A DNA stretch of 64,000 nucleotides from Candidatus Roizmanbacteria bacterium (GCA_012798265.1 JAAZNM010000004.1:62001-126000); one strand, 5' to 3'. Positions 1-7,498 are shown, numbered from the stretch's first letter. A program made the numbers and translations. Notes: generated by a model from the sequence alone, not told the origin.

Positions 1-348
1 ATATTTACCATAAAAAAACTTATTGAAAAACGGAGTTTCGACGAGTTTGGACAACTGATTGAACACGAGGCTTTAGAACTTCATGCAATTATGTTAACCT
101 CGACTCCACCTCTTATTTATTGGTCTCCGGAAACAGTCAAACTGATGAAATTAATACAGGAATTGCGTGAGGATAAAGGTGTGCCGGTTTACTTCACTAT
201 TGACGCCGGTGCCCATATGCATCTTATTTGCGAAACCGGCAGTTTGAAAAAGGTCATTTCTTTTTTGGGCAGACAAGATTTTATCAAACAGACAATAATC
301 AATAAGCCTTTTTCAGGGGCAAGGGTAATTAATCAGCACCTGTTCTGA
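1..348 (+). CDS. mvaD: Diphosphomevalonate decarboxylase, C-terminal part (5' cut by window edge)
   Basis: The frame is open from the first base and ends at TGA 346-348, giving the last 115 residues. Two conserved stretches of the GHMP-kinase-fold decarboxylase are visible: HEALELHAIMLTSTPPLIYW, matching the family's 'H..ML.S.PP..Y' segment, and FTIDAGAHMHLICE, matching 'YT.DAGPN.HLI'. The enzyme converts mevalonate-5-diphosphate to isopentenyl diphosphate with ATP in the cytosol. It indicates a mevalonate route to isoprenoids, the precursors used by the undecaprenyl diphosphate synthase encoded just downstream. The in-frame ATG at 91 is internal, because homology continues upstream of it. 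The identification rests on these motifs only; the start lies outside the window. Confidence 0.85.
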   Translation: MFTIKKLIEKRSFDEFGQLIEHEALELHAIMLTSTPPLIYWSPETVKLMKLIQELREDKGVPVYFTIDAGAHMHLICETGSLKKVISFLGRQDFIKQTIINKPFSGARVINQHLF

Positions 349-351
349 CTT

Positions 352-690
352 TTAGAGGTGGGGAAGTGTGATTTCCCAGCCGCCAGAGGTACGTTTAAAC
401 AATCCTAAAATATCAACTCCGATTACCTCAAACACGACAATAACCACAACCACGACCAGTATTCCAATGACGGCATTGGTGATCTTGGTTTGAGCCTTAA
501 GAAGTTTGTCTTTTTCTCCGCCTGAGGCAATCCAATCCCAGGCTCCCCATAGACCGTAAATAAGCACTGACATAAAAGCGACGATCATGAACAGTTTGAT
601 ACCGGTGCCGGCCAGCGTTCCGAAAGCCGTCTGCGGATCGCTAGGGATAGAACTTACCGGAGGACTGATTGAACCAAATATTTGATCCAT
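352..690 (-). CDS. Small two-TM protein, VirB2/TrbC pilin-like (T4SS pilin-like family)
   Basis: A 112-residue protein with two hydrophobic helices and a short charged loop between them (GGEKDKLLKAQTKITNAVIG), followed by a very hydrophobic Val/Ile helix. This layout, with the K-A-Q-x3-T-x4-G signature before the second helix, is that of CPR pilin-like proteins related to VirB2/TrbC. I chose ATG 690 (MDQIFGS) over the upstream ATG 717 because 717 would overlap the end of the preceding gene. No classical signal peptide is visible; the N-terminal 30 residues are polar and Ser/Pro-rich. It forms a pair with the next upstream gene, 4 bp away. The role as a membrane subunit of a secretion or pilus-like structure is inferred from family resemblance. 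Confidence 0.7.
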   Translation of the reverse strand: MDQIFGSISPPVSSIPSDPQTAFGTLAGTGIKLFMIVAFMSVLIYGLWGAWDWIASGGEKDKLLKAQTKITNAVIGILVVVVVIVVFEVIGVDILGLFKRTSGGWEITLPHL

Positions 691-694
691 ATGA

Positions 695-997
695 TTATTG
701 TAATATTTGCACGCCAATTATGTAACCGATTACCCTGACTAGCACAAAACTAACAAGAACAATTACAAGGCCGATTATGGCTGATGTGAAAACCGCCTGG
801 GCCTTTTTCATGTTTTCCGCGCTGTCGCCGGCCGTAATCCACTGATAAGCCCCCAGAAGGAGCATAGCCAGGAAGATGACCGCTGCTCCGGTCATAAGAA
901 GCGGGAGAATTACATTAAGAATGGTGGCGAAGTTGGCTATTTTTGCCGGACCGAAGGTTGATTCATTTATGACAACTTCCGCATGGACTACATTCAT
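695..997 (-). CDS. Small two-TM protein, VirB2/TrbC pilin-like
   Basis: A 100-residue protein. An N-terminal segment ending near FGPAKIANFAT precedes a first membrane helix (around residues 28-50), a loop with GDSAENMKKAQAVFTSAIIG, and a second helix (around 72-95). The loop shares the K-A-Q-x3-T-x4-G pattern with the neighbouring gene and with two proteins at 18.2 and 26.6 kb, so all four are probably paralogues. A TATAAT hexamer on the minus strand at 1009-1014 lies 11 nt before the ATG, so this is probably the first gene of a two-gene transcript. The function is inferred: a pilin-like or channel-forming small subunit of a type IV-secretion-related machine. Confidence 0.7.
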   Translation of the reverse strand: MNVVHAEVVINESTFGPAKIANFATILNVILPLLMTGAAVIFLAMLLLGAYQWITAGDSAENMKKAQAVFTSAIIGLVIVLVSFVLVRVIGYIIGVQILQ

Positions 998-1108
998 AGC
1001 AAAAGTTTATTATAAATGATTTTTCTAGTCAAGGAGACTATATATAATATAGTTAAATATAAAGCCTCTGCGACCTCGCAGGTCGCCGGAGGCCAAATAA
1101 GAACAGTC
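998..1108. promoter_or_regulatory. Divergent promoter region with a GC-rich hairpin in the uppS leader
   Basis: On the minus strand TATAAT (1009-1014) serves the pilin-like pair. On the plus strand TATAAT at 1043-1048 points to uppS and would give a leader of about 55 nt. That leader contains an inverted repeat: GCGACCT (1070-1076), loop CGC, AGGTCGC (1080-1086), extended by CCTC (1065-1068) pairing with GAGG (1089-1092). It is not followed by a T-run, so it is unlikely to be a terminator. It could affect uppS mRNA stability or translation; no known riboswitch is recognised. Confidence 0.5.
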
Positions 1109-1789
1109 ATGAATAACATACCTCAACATGTCGCCCTTATTCCCGACGGTAACCGACGTTGGGCAAAAAGACGAGGTTTGCCGGCCATGATTGGTCATCG
1201 CCAAGCCTCGGAGACCACTCTTCCTAAGCTGGTAGATCAGGCGGCGGAGTCGGGAATAAAGTATTTTACTTTTTGGGCGCTTTCAACCGATAACTTTGTA
1301 AAAAGGGATAAGGAAGAATTGAATAACTTACTTCATTTAATCGAGGTATTCGTAAAAACCAGATTGGCTGATTTTCAGAAAAAAAAATACAGATTATTGA
1401 CGATAGGCGATCTTTCAAAACTGCCCGAGTCGGTCAGAAACAGTATAGACCACGCCCGGCAAGCTACTTGCGGGAATAACGGCATGGTGCTAATCCTGGC
1501 AATAAATTACGGAGGTCAAGACGAAATAATAAGGGCTATAAACAAATTGGATAAAAATAAGACGGTTGACAAACAATCTTTTTCCCGGATTTTGGATACC
1601 GGCGATATTCCCAACCCCGATTTGATTATCAGGACCGGTGGGGAAAACCGATTGTCCGGTTTCTTACTTTGGCAGAGCGAATACAGCGAACTGTATTTTT
1701 CCGACAGATATTTTCCCGACTTCAACCAGTCGGATTTCGAACTGAGTCTTAAAGAATACAGCGAAAGGCAAAGACGATTCGGCAAATAG
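1109..1789 (+). CDS. uppS: Undecaprenyl (polyprenyl) diphosphate synthase
   Basis: The cis-prenyltransferase that condenses isopentenyl diphosphate units to the C55 lipid carrier used for peptidoglycan and glycan export. Visible motifs are HVALIPDGNRRWAKRRG, with the catalytic Asp at about residue 13 of the chosen start, FTFWALSTDNF, INYGGQDEI, and the C-terminal PDLIIRTGGENRLSGFLLWQ with YSELYF. The 226-residue length is normal. The frame is open 31 codons further upstream, but those residues are not family-like and overlap the leader hairpin, so ATG 1109 is preferred. It follows the mevalonate-pathway gene on the same strand, though separated by two minus-strand genes. A GGAGG sits 16 nt upstream, too far for a normal Shine-Dalgarno. 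Confidence 0.92.
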   Translation: MNNIPQHVALIPDGNRRWAKRRGLPAMIGHRQASETTLPKLVDQAAESGIKYFTFWALSTDNFVKRDKEELNNLLHLIEVFVKTRLADFQKKKYRLLTIGDLSKLPESVRNSIDHARQATCGNNGMVLILAINYGGQDEIIRAINKLDKNKTVDKQSFSRILDTGDIPNPDLIIRTGGENRLSGFLLWQSEYSELYFSDRYFPDFNQSDFELSLKEYSERQRRFGK

Positions 1790-1822
1790 GAAAAAGAAAA
1801 CTTTGTTATAATAGTTTTTGCC

Positions 1823-2866
1823 ATGTTTACTCCCCAATACAGCATCACTAATAAGATTCTAAACAACATATCAAAAATAGAAGCAGCCGAAGAAATTATT
1901 AAACATTCGCCCCTTTTACCTCTCTGGGAAAAGCAGTTCAAAGAAGATGCTATCGTCAGGTCGGTCTATCACGGGACCCATATCGAAGGTAACCAGCTGA
2001 AAAAAGATGAGGCCAAAGATATTCTTCAGGGTAAAGACGTCATCGGCCGGCCCCGGGATATCCAGGAAATCATTAACTACCGTCGGGTTGTTGAGTTTAT
2101 TGATGAGGAGGCCCAAAAAAAGATAGAGAAAATTACCGAACCCCTAATAAAAAAATTTCATCGGTTAATCGTTGACAGAATCCTTACCGGTGAGACGGTT
2201 GGCGAGTACAGAAATAAACAGGTAGTGGTCAAAAATTCCCAGACCGGAGAGATTACCTTTCGGCCGCCTCCGCCAGTCGAGGTTCCCTTTTTGATGAGGG
2301 AGTTTTTTTACTGGCTTAACCGTGAGGACAAAGATCAAATCCATCCAGTTCTGAAAGCGGGTATCGCCCATCATGAGTTGGTTCGGATACATCCTTTCAT
2401 TGACGGTAATGGCCGGATCGCCAGAACGGTAGCCACTTTAATCCTTTTTCTGGGCGGTTACGATATTCGCCGTTTTTTTTCCCTGGAAGAATATTACGAT
2501 AAAGACGCGGTCAGCTATTACGAGAATCTTCAGAAAGCGTCATCCGGCAATTTGACCGCCTGGCTTGAGTATTTTACCTTTGGGGCTTCGATAGAGTTCG
2601 AACGAATCAAGGAAAAGATTCTTAGATTGTCAAAAGACGTCAAATTAAAAGAAAGATTTGGCGGTCAACAGATTTTTTTGACCGAAAGACAGATGAAAAT
2701 AATCGAGTACATCCAGGAAGTCGGATTTCTCCAGAATCAGTCCTTCTTGACCCTTTTCCCCAATGTCTCTGAAGACACGGTGTTGCGCGACGTACAAGAC
2801 CTTGTTAAAAAGAATCTGATCAAAAAAATAGGCAGTACGAAAGCGGCCCGTTACGTAATGGTATAG
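1823..2866 (+). CDS. Fic-domain protein with C-terminal winged helix
   Basis: A 347-residue Fic family protein. The catalytic core motif IHPFIDGNGRIAR (around residues 189-201) matches HPFx(D/E)GNGRxxR, which transfers AMP or a related group from a nucleotide onto a hydroxyl side chain of a target protein. A flap-like strand EITFRPPPP (around 143-151) precedes it. Near the N-terminus HGTHIEGNQ (50-58) resembles the inhibitory motif (S/T)xxxE(G/N) of class II Fic proteins, but with Gly at the Ser/Thr position. The C-terminal third (about 270-347) looks like a winged-helix DNA-binding domain, giving the common Fic/DUF4172-like layout. TATAAT at 1807-1812 ends 10 nt before the ATG. The target is unknown, and no partner antitoxin gene is adjacent. 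Confidence 0.88.
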   Translation: MFTPQYSITNKILNNISKIEAAEEIIKHSPLLPLWEKQFKEDAIVRSVYHGTHIEGNQLKKDEAKDILQGKDVIGRPRDIQEIINYRRVVEFIDEEAQKKIEKITEPLIKKFHRLIVDRILTGETVGEYRNKQVVVKNSQTGEITFRPPPPVEVPFLMREFFYWLNREDKDQIHPVLKAGIAHHELVRIHPFIDGNGRIARTVATLILFLGGYDIRRFFSLEEYYDKDAVSYYENLQKASSGNLTAWLEYFTFGASIEFERIKEKILRLSKDVKLKERFGGQQIFLTERQMKIIEYIQEVGFLQNQSFLTLFPNVSEDTVLRDVQDLVKKNLIKKIGSTKAARYVMV

Positions 2867-2876
2867 AATATATTTA

Positions 2877-3062
2877 ATGGAAAGCAAATCGATAGAACTT
2901 ATCTATCTGGGATTTCTTTTGCCGGGGCTGTTTTCTTTGACCTTGGTGACGGAAGGTATATATAAAATCGCCAAACACGAAGAAGGTTTTTTCACTTTTA
3001 TTCTCGGGGTAATTTTTTTATTAGGAATAGCTTTGATGTACTTAATCTTGTTTAACAAATGA
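2877..3062 (+). CDS. Small two-TM membrane protein, unknown function
   Basis: A 61-residue protein, almost entirely two hydrophobic helices (about 8-28 and 38-58) joined by a charged loop GIYKIAKHEEGFFTF. I do not recognise a family. It is probably real because its stop overlaps the start of the DNA ligase gene in an ATGA arrangement (3059-3062), a typical sign of translational coupling, and it starts 10 nt after the fic stop. A membrane role is all that can be inferred. Confidence 0.55.
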   Translation: MESKSIELIYLGFLLPGLFSLTLVTEGIYKIAKHEEGFFTFILGVIFLLGIALMYLILFNK

Positions 3063-4807
3063 AATTCAAACATCTCTCGTTTTTTTTTGAAAAAATAGAA
3101 GAAACAGCTTCGAGATTGGTTATTACCGAATATTTGGCCGATCTTTTTAAGGAGATAGCTCCTGAGCAAATAGATAAGACCGTTTATCTTCTTCAAGGCA
3201 GGATACGGCCGTCTTTCGAGTCTTTGGAGTTTGGGGTCGCGGAAAAGACGGTCGTCAAAAGCATTCTCTCCGCCTTCAACCTGGAGAAAAAGCTGTTTGA
3301 CAGTGAGTATCGGATATCGGGCGATATCGGAAAGACCGCCGAAAAGTTCAAAAAAGAGATAATGTCGCTTGAAGAAAAAGACCTGTCCATAGATGAAGTT
3401 TACAGGGATTTTTACCGTCTGGCGACATCCAGCGGTAACGGATCCCAGGAGGTTAAAATTAATATCCTGGCCCATCTTTTACGCCAGAGCGATCCGTTAT
3501 CCTGCCGTTATCTAGTCAGGATTCCCTTGGGGATCATGCGTCTGGGTTTTTCAGATATGACTGTTTTGGACGCTCTTTCTTGGATGATCAAAGGCGATAA
3601 AAGCCTAAGACCGGTTATTGAAAAAGCCTACCATGTTAGACCGGATCTTGGATTTATCGCCAGGACGATTAAGGAAAAGGGGGTTGACGGTTTGAATAAG
3701 ATCGGTCCGGAGGTGTTTACCCCGATTATCATGATGCGGGCGGAGAGGTTGTCCTCCGGTCAGGAGATAGTCGACAAGATCGGCCGGTGTGCCGTTGAGC
3801 CGAAATACGACGGATTTCGTCTCCAGGTACATTATAAAAACGATCAGGTGAAACTATATTCGAGAAATCTGGAAGAGGTTTCCTATATGTATCCCGATAT
3901 TATTGAAGGAGTTAAAAAAGAGGTCGGGGCCAAGGAGATTGTCTTTGAGGGAGAGGCGGTTGGTTTTGATCCGAAGACTGAAGCATTCCTTCCTTTCCAG
4001 GAGACAGTCCAACGGAAAAGAAAGTACGATATAGAGTCTAAAGCTAAGGAGATTCCTTTGAAGTTGTTTGCTTTTGAACTTTTATATAAGGATGGAGAAA
4101 ACCTGGTTGGGATACCGTATGATGAAAGAAGAAAAAAACTGGAAAAATCCCTGGAAGTTTCCGGGAAGATATCCCAGGATACGATTCTGCTTGCCCCAGG
4201 AGAACTGACCGATGAGGGTCCGAAAATAGAACTGTTGTTCGATGAGGCTATCGCCAAAGGTCTTGAGGGGATTATCGCCAAAAAACTGGATGGTATTTAC
4301 CAGCCTGGAGCCCGCGGCTGGAACTGGATCAAATTCAAGCGAAGCTATTCTTCCAAAATCGATGACACGATAGACTGTCTGGTAATGGGTTATGATGTCG
4401 GTAAGGGCAAAAGAGCCGGTTTTGGCATCGGCGCTTTTTTGGTCGGTGTTTATGACACTCAGTATGACCGTTACGTAACGGTAGCCAAAATTGGTACCGG
4501 TCTGACGGATGAGGAATGGCAAGAGATAAGGAAACGTTGCGATAAGATCCGGACCGATGACACCAAAGGTTATGAGGTCGACAAAATGATGTCGGTAGAT
4601 GTCTGGGTTAAACCTTCATTGGTAGTTGAGATAAAAGCCGATGAGATAACAAAGTCGCCGGTTCATACCGCCGGACGCAGTAATAAAAACTCTTCGGGTC
4701 TGGCTTTAAGATTCCCTCGGTTGGTCAGATTCAGGGACGACAAAAACCCCCAGGAAACCACTACCTTAACGGAGTTAGAAGAGATGTTTGCCAAGCAAAA
4801 TCGGTAA
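3059..4807 (+). CDS. lig: ATP-dependent DNA ligase, archaeal/eukaryotic type I family
   Basis: Seals nicks in duplex DNA through an enzyme-AMP intermediate. The order of domains is visible: an N-terminal helical DNA-binding domain (about 1-220), a nucleotidyltransferase domain with motif I VEPKYDGFRLQVH (adenylated Lys at about 249), SRNLEEVSYMYPDI, motif III FEGEAVGFD, motif IV EGIIAKKLDG and motif V WIKFKR, then an OB domain. The length of 582 is close to archaeal LigI-type enzymes (about 560-600) and much longer than minimal bacterial LigD/LigB modules. CPR bacteria are known to carry such ligases. It starts inside the stop of the small membrane protein gene. Its 3' end overlaps the convergent glycosyltransferase gene by 33 bp. 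Confidence 0.93.
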   Translation: MKFKHLSFFFEKIEETASRLVITEYLADLFKEIAPEQIDKTVYLLQGRIRPSFESLEFGVAEKTVVKSILSAFNLEKKLFDSEYRISGDIGKTAEKFKKEIMSLEEKDLSIDEVYRDFYRLATSSGNGSQEVKINILAHLLRQSDPLSCRYLVRIPLGIMRLGFSDMTVLDALSWMIKGDKSLRPVIEKAYHVRPDLGFIARTIKEKGVDGLNKIGPEVFTPIIMMRAERLSSGQEIVDKIGRCAVEPKYDGFRLQVHYKNDQVKLYSRNLEEVSYMYPDIIEGVKKEVGAKEIVFEGEAVGFDPKTEAFLPFQETVQRKRKYDIESKAKEIPLKLFAFELLYKDGENLVGIPYDERRKKLEKSLEVSGKISQDTILLAPGELTDEGPKIELLFDEAIAKGLEGIIAKKLDGIYQPGARGWNWIKFKRSYSSKIDDTIDCLVMGYDVGKGKRAGFGIGAFLVGVYDTQYDRYVTVAKIGTGLTDEEWQEIRKRCDKIRTDDTKGYEVDKMMSVDVWVKPSLVVEIKADEITKSPVHTAGRSNKNSSGLALRFPRLVRFRDDKNPQETTTLTELEEMFAKQNR

Positions 4808-5476
4808 TTGGTGGTTTTGGAATGTCTTAACCAACCGGAGCGGATATTCAGTAAAGAAAGAGATTGGATTGTTTTTCATCCTGCGGCCAGAAGCTTTGAC
4901 CGTCAGGTGGTTATCCCTTTTTATAATCCCGTCTTCCTCAAGAATGTGGATAGCCAGGTCAATGTCTTCATGAACTTTGGTGTCGTCAAGGCAGACTTTA
5001 TCTTTGACTTTATCCCACATTTTTTTGCTTAAGGCCATATTAGGTCCGACCAGGGTTTCCATGCCTTTTTGGATAAGTTTCATAAAATAAAAATATCTTA
5101 TCGCGATCTTATTTGTTTTCAGGATGGTGTCGTAGAGAATAATCGGCCCGGTCAAAGCGTCTATTTTTGATTTGTCAAAGTTTTTTTTGATTCTGGTTAT
5201 CCAGTCGGTCGGAAGAATGGTGTCGGCATCGCAACGGGCGATAATGTCATACCTGGCGGCGTTGAATCCGCTATTTCTTGCAAAAATTATTCCCTGTCTG
5301 GCTTCCTTTACGATCGATACCGAAAACTGTTTGGCGATAGATATCGTTTTGTCGGAGCAGTTGTTGTCGACAACGATTATTTCGTCGGCTTTTTCTTTTT
5401 GTTTCTGAAGACTGGTAAGGCATTTTTTTATATATTTTTCTTCGTTGTAGGCGGGAATCACTACGGATACTTTCAT
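4775..5476 (-). CDS. Family 2 glycosyltransferase
   Basis: A 233-residue GT-A fold enzyme beginning MKVSVVIPAYNEEKYIKKCL. The nucleotide-binding sites are visible as VVDNNCSDKT and ARCDADTILP (a D-x-D-like motif), with an acceptor-side segment HEDIDLA. It has no membrane helix and probably acts at the cytoplasmic face, transferring sugar to a lipid or polysaccharide acceptor; the substrate cannot be read from the sequence. It is transcribed divergently from the second GT2 gene, with 34 bp between the starts, and its last 33 bp overlap the DNA ligase end on the other strand. Confidence 0.88.
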   Translation of the reverse strand: MKVSVVIPAYNEEKYIKKCLTSLQKQKEKADEIIVVDNNCSDKTISIAKQFSVSIVKEARQGIIFARNSGFNAARYDIIARCDADTILPTDWITRIKKNFDKSKIDALTGPIILYDTILKTNKIAIRYFYFMKLIQKGMETLVGPNMALSKKMWDKVKDKVCLDDTKVHEDIDLAIHILEEDGIIKRDNHLTVKASGRRMKNNPISFFTEYPLRLVKTFQNHQLPILLGKHLF

Positions 5477-5510
5477 AATAATATTTTAACAAATGCTATA
5501 ATTTATCCTT

Positions 5511-6323
5511 ATGAAGCCGTTTTTTTCGATAATTATCCCGACTCTCAATGAAGAGTTTTTTATCTCCCGGTTGTTGAAAAATATCCAAAACCAGAAGGAA
5601 AAAGATTTTGAAGTGATAGTGGTAGATGCCCGGTCTCAAGACAGGACCAGCCAGGTGGTCGCCGGTTTTTCGGATCTGCCGTTAAGATTTGTCCAGGTCA
5701 ACAAGAAAAACGTTTCATATCAGCGTAATTACGGGGCCGATTTGTCAAACGGCCGGTATTTGGTTTTCTTGGATGCCGACGCCGGTGTCTCCGCATCTTT
5801 TCTCAGCCATCTGAAGAAGGCCATTACGAATAAGAAAGGCTTGGTTTTTATTCCTTATATATATCCGGAAAAAAAAGACAGCCAGTTTGAATTCATTTTT
5901 TCTTTCGTCAATATTATGATCGAACTTTCCCAGAATATAAGCAAGCCGTTTTCTTCTGGTGGATCGATGATCCTGGAAAAAAACTTTTTCCAGTTGGTCG
6001 GCGGCTTTGACGAAAAGCTGTTTTTGGCCGAAGATCATAACATCATCAAAAAAGCCTATCAATGGGGAGTGAGGCCGAAGTTCGAAAAAAATATAAAATT
6101 AAAATTTTCGTTAAGGAGAATGAAAAAAGAAGGCCAGCTGGCTTTTTTTTATAAAAACATCATCTCGCCGGCCTATCTGTTGCTGAAAGGGGATATCAAA
6201 GATAAGATATTTGACTATGAGATGGGTGGCGCCGGTTACATGAGGGCGGAAAAGGGGACTTCGATAGAAAAGTTCATTAAAAAAAACCTTATGCAAATAA
6301 AGAAATTTCTCAAGACTCTCTGA
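5511..6323 (+). CDS. Family 2 glycosyltransferase
   Basis: A 270-residue GT2 protein starting MKPFFSIIIPTLNEEFFISR, with VVDARSQDRTSQ, the FLDADAGVS D-x-D site, and AEDHNIIKKA late in the catalytic domain. The C-terminal quarter is basic, with one moderately hydrophobic segment (about 205-225), consistent with membrane association. The start is supported by an extended -10 (TGCTATAAT, hexamer 5497-5502) ending only 8 nt before the ATG. With its divergent GT2 neighbour it probably serves surface glycan or glycolipid synthesis. The specific sugar is unknown. Confidence 0.88.
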   Translation: MKPFFSIIIPTLNEEFFISRLLKNIQNQKEKDFEVIVVDARSQDRTSQVVAGFSDLPLRFVQVNKKNVSYQRNYGADLSNGRYLVFLDADAGVSASFLSHLKKAITNKKGLVFIPYIYPEKKDSQFEFIFSFVNIMIELSQNISKPFSSGGSMILEKNFFQLVGGFDEKLFLAEDHNIIKKAYQWGVRPKFEKNIKLKFSLRRMKKEGQLAFFYKNIISPAYLLLKGDIKDKIFDYEMGGAGYMRAEKGTSIEKFIKKNLMQIKKFLKTL

Positions 6324-6329
6324 ACTTCT

Positions 6330-7046
6330 TCAAATGTCAAAAACGGAAAAAATCGGATAATGGTCGGAAAAACGACAGTCAATCCGGGTGGTTTTTATCA
6401 AATCTATGTTTTTATAAAGGATATAGTCGAGTTTTAGGCGGATTGACATGAAGGGAAAAGATTTGGCCTCAAGGGTATAGGGGATATTATTTGTCGCTTC
6501 TTTCAGGTTGGAGGCGAAGATGAGTTTTTCAAACTTCTTTCTTCCGTACGGATAGTTAAAATCGCCGGCGATAATCGCCGTTTCCGATGTGTCTTTGTTG
6601 AGATCGGCCAAGGTTTCCTTGACTTGTTTGAAACGGATGCCGTTTGATCCCCACGGGGAAAGGTGAACGGTGTACACGGAGATAAGTTTGCCGCTCTTCA
6701 GACGAAATTTGGTCTTTAGGACGTTTCTGGGATTGTTGCCTCCTCTAAGGACGATCAGTAATCCTTCCAAAAAGCTCCGAGGAAGATTGAAGCTTTCCGA
6801 TCTGACTAAATCCAATTTTTGGCGATTGAAATAAGTGGCTACCCCGAAGATTTTATTAAACTTGAAAAAAGAGTTGGAAAAATCAGCCAATTGGTATTGG
6901 TCGAAGGCGAGGTTTTGGAGATTTTCCTCAGTAGTAATGATTTCCTGCAGACAGACGATATCGGGCCGATATTTTTGCACCAGAGGTTTAATCTGTTCAG
7001 AGGCTTTATTAAACAGGATGTTGTAGGTCAATACCGACACTTCCAT
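6330..7046 (-). CDS. Endonuclease/exonuclease/phosphatase (EEP) family hydrolase
   Basis: A 238-residue protein of the DNase I-like metal-dependent phosphodiesterase fold. Motifs in order: VLTYNILF (Asn for metal), IVCLQEI (metal-binding Glu), YTVHLSPWG (catalytic His region), IIAGDFNYPYG (the G-D-F-N signature), LDYILYKN, and FSDHYPIFSVF (the terminal S-D-H catalytic triad). The substrate could be DNA, RNA, phosphoinositide-like lipid or another phosphodiester; this cannot be decided. No signal peptide is visible, so it is probably cytosolic. TATAAT on the minus strand (7054-7059) ends 7 nt before the ATG. It lies 6 bp from the end of the convergent GT2 gene. Confidence 0.85.
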   Translation of the reverse strand: MEVSVLTYNILFNKASEQIKPLVQKYRPDIVCLQEIITTEENLQNLAFDQYQLADFSNSFFKFNKIFGVATYFNRQKLDLVRSESFNLPRSFLEGLLIVLRGGNNPRNVLKTKFRLKSGKLISVYTVHLSPWGSNGIRFKQVKETLADLNKDTSETAIIAGDFNYPYGRKKFEKLIFASNLKEATNNIPYTLEAKSFPFMSIRLKLDYILYKNIDLIKTTRIDCRFSDHYPIFSVFDI

Positions 7047-7209
7047 AGTTTCTATTATACAGCTTGTTTATTTGCCAAAGAAGCGACTTTATAAGAGATT
7101 ATAGTTATCCACATTTTTTTGCGCAAAAAAATATGTTGCTACAGCAATCCTTTCTGTCATATATAAAATATAGGTTATCTTATAGTTATATTGTTTTTTT
7201 TTATAGGTC
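7047..7209. other. AT-rich intergenic region with a 20-nt perfect palindrome and one DnaA-box-like 9-mer
   Basis: Between the divergent EEP and 48-residue genes. It holds the EEP -10 (7054-7059), a single TTATCCACA (7105-7113) identical to the consensus DnaA box, and directly after it a perfect palindrome of seven T, GCGC and seven A flanked by A/T (7113-7132). A TTGCT-AC-AGCAA inverted repeat follows at 7136-7147. No DnaA-box cluster is present, so this is not called an origin. It may be a protein-binding regulatory region. Confidence 0.35.
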
Positions 7210-7238
7210 TTGACAGGTGTTTTTTTATTGTTTATACT
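7210..7238 (+). promoter_or_regulatory. Consensus sigma-70 promoter TTGACA-17-TATACT
   Basis: The -35 TTGACA at 7210-7215 and -10 TATACT at 7233-7238 are separated by exactly 17 nt. The expected transcription start falls on or within a base or two of the A of the ATG at 7245, so the mRNA would be leaderless. Confidence 0.75.
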
Positions 7239-7244
7239 AACTTC

Positions 7245-7391
7245 ATGAAGTTGAAGTTCGTTACTCCGACAAAAAAAATGAAAGAGGTAGATCTTGATAT
7301 AACCAAGGATTTGATGAGTTTTGTCGCCGATCAGTTTAAGCAGTTATCGAAAAAAAATTTACAGGTTCCGATAAAACTTTACCATCTTTAA
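7245..7391 (+). CDS. Small protein of 48 residues, unknown function
   Basis: MKLKFVTPTKKMKEVDLDIT begins a soluble, Lys-rich 48-residue product with no membrane helix or recognised motif. The frame is open from 7191, but the ATG at 7245 is chosen because a consensus promoter (7210-7238) ends 6 nt before it. The gene stands alone between divergent and convergent neighbours and is followed by a strong hairpin. The promoter quality is the main reason for believing it. It might instead be the coding part of a small regulatory RNA. Confidence 0.5.
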   Translation: MKLKFVTPTKKMKEVDLDITKDLMSFVADQFKQLSKKNLQVPIKLYHL

Positions 7392-7398
7392 GTAGGAC

Positions 7399-7456
7399 AA
7401 AAAAAAGTGAGCATCACTACCGCTCGTATAAGGGGACGACGAGTAGTAATGCCCAT
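7399..7456 (-). terminator. Rho-independent terminator of the DUF2298 gene
   Basis: Arms 7409-7427 and 7436-7454 pair as a long, imperfect stem with loop ATAAGGGG. On the minus strand the stem is followed at once by eight T (the A-run at 7399-7406), the classic intrinsic terminator. It lies 45 bp after the stop of the minus-strand gene ending at 7499. On the plus strand there is no T-run, so it may work in one direction only. Confidence 0.7.
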
Positions 7457-7498
7457 TAAAACATTAGCAAAATAAAACCGGCTTGTCAAGAGCTGGTA

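Noticed and set aside
7047-7245. Possible replication origin
   Set aside because: Only one DnaA box is seen, with no cluster and no dnaA or dnaN nearby; the AT-rich DNA is explained by two divergent promoters.
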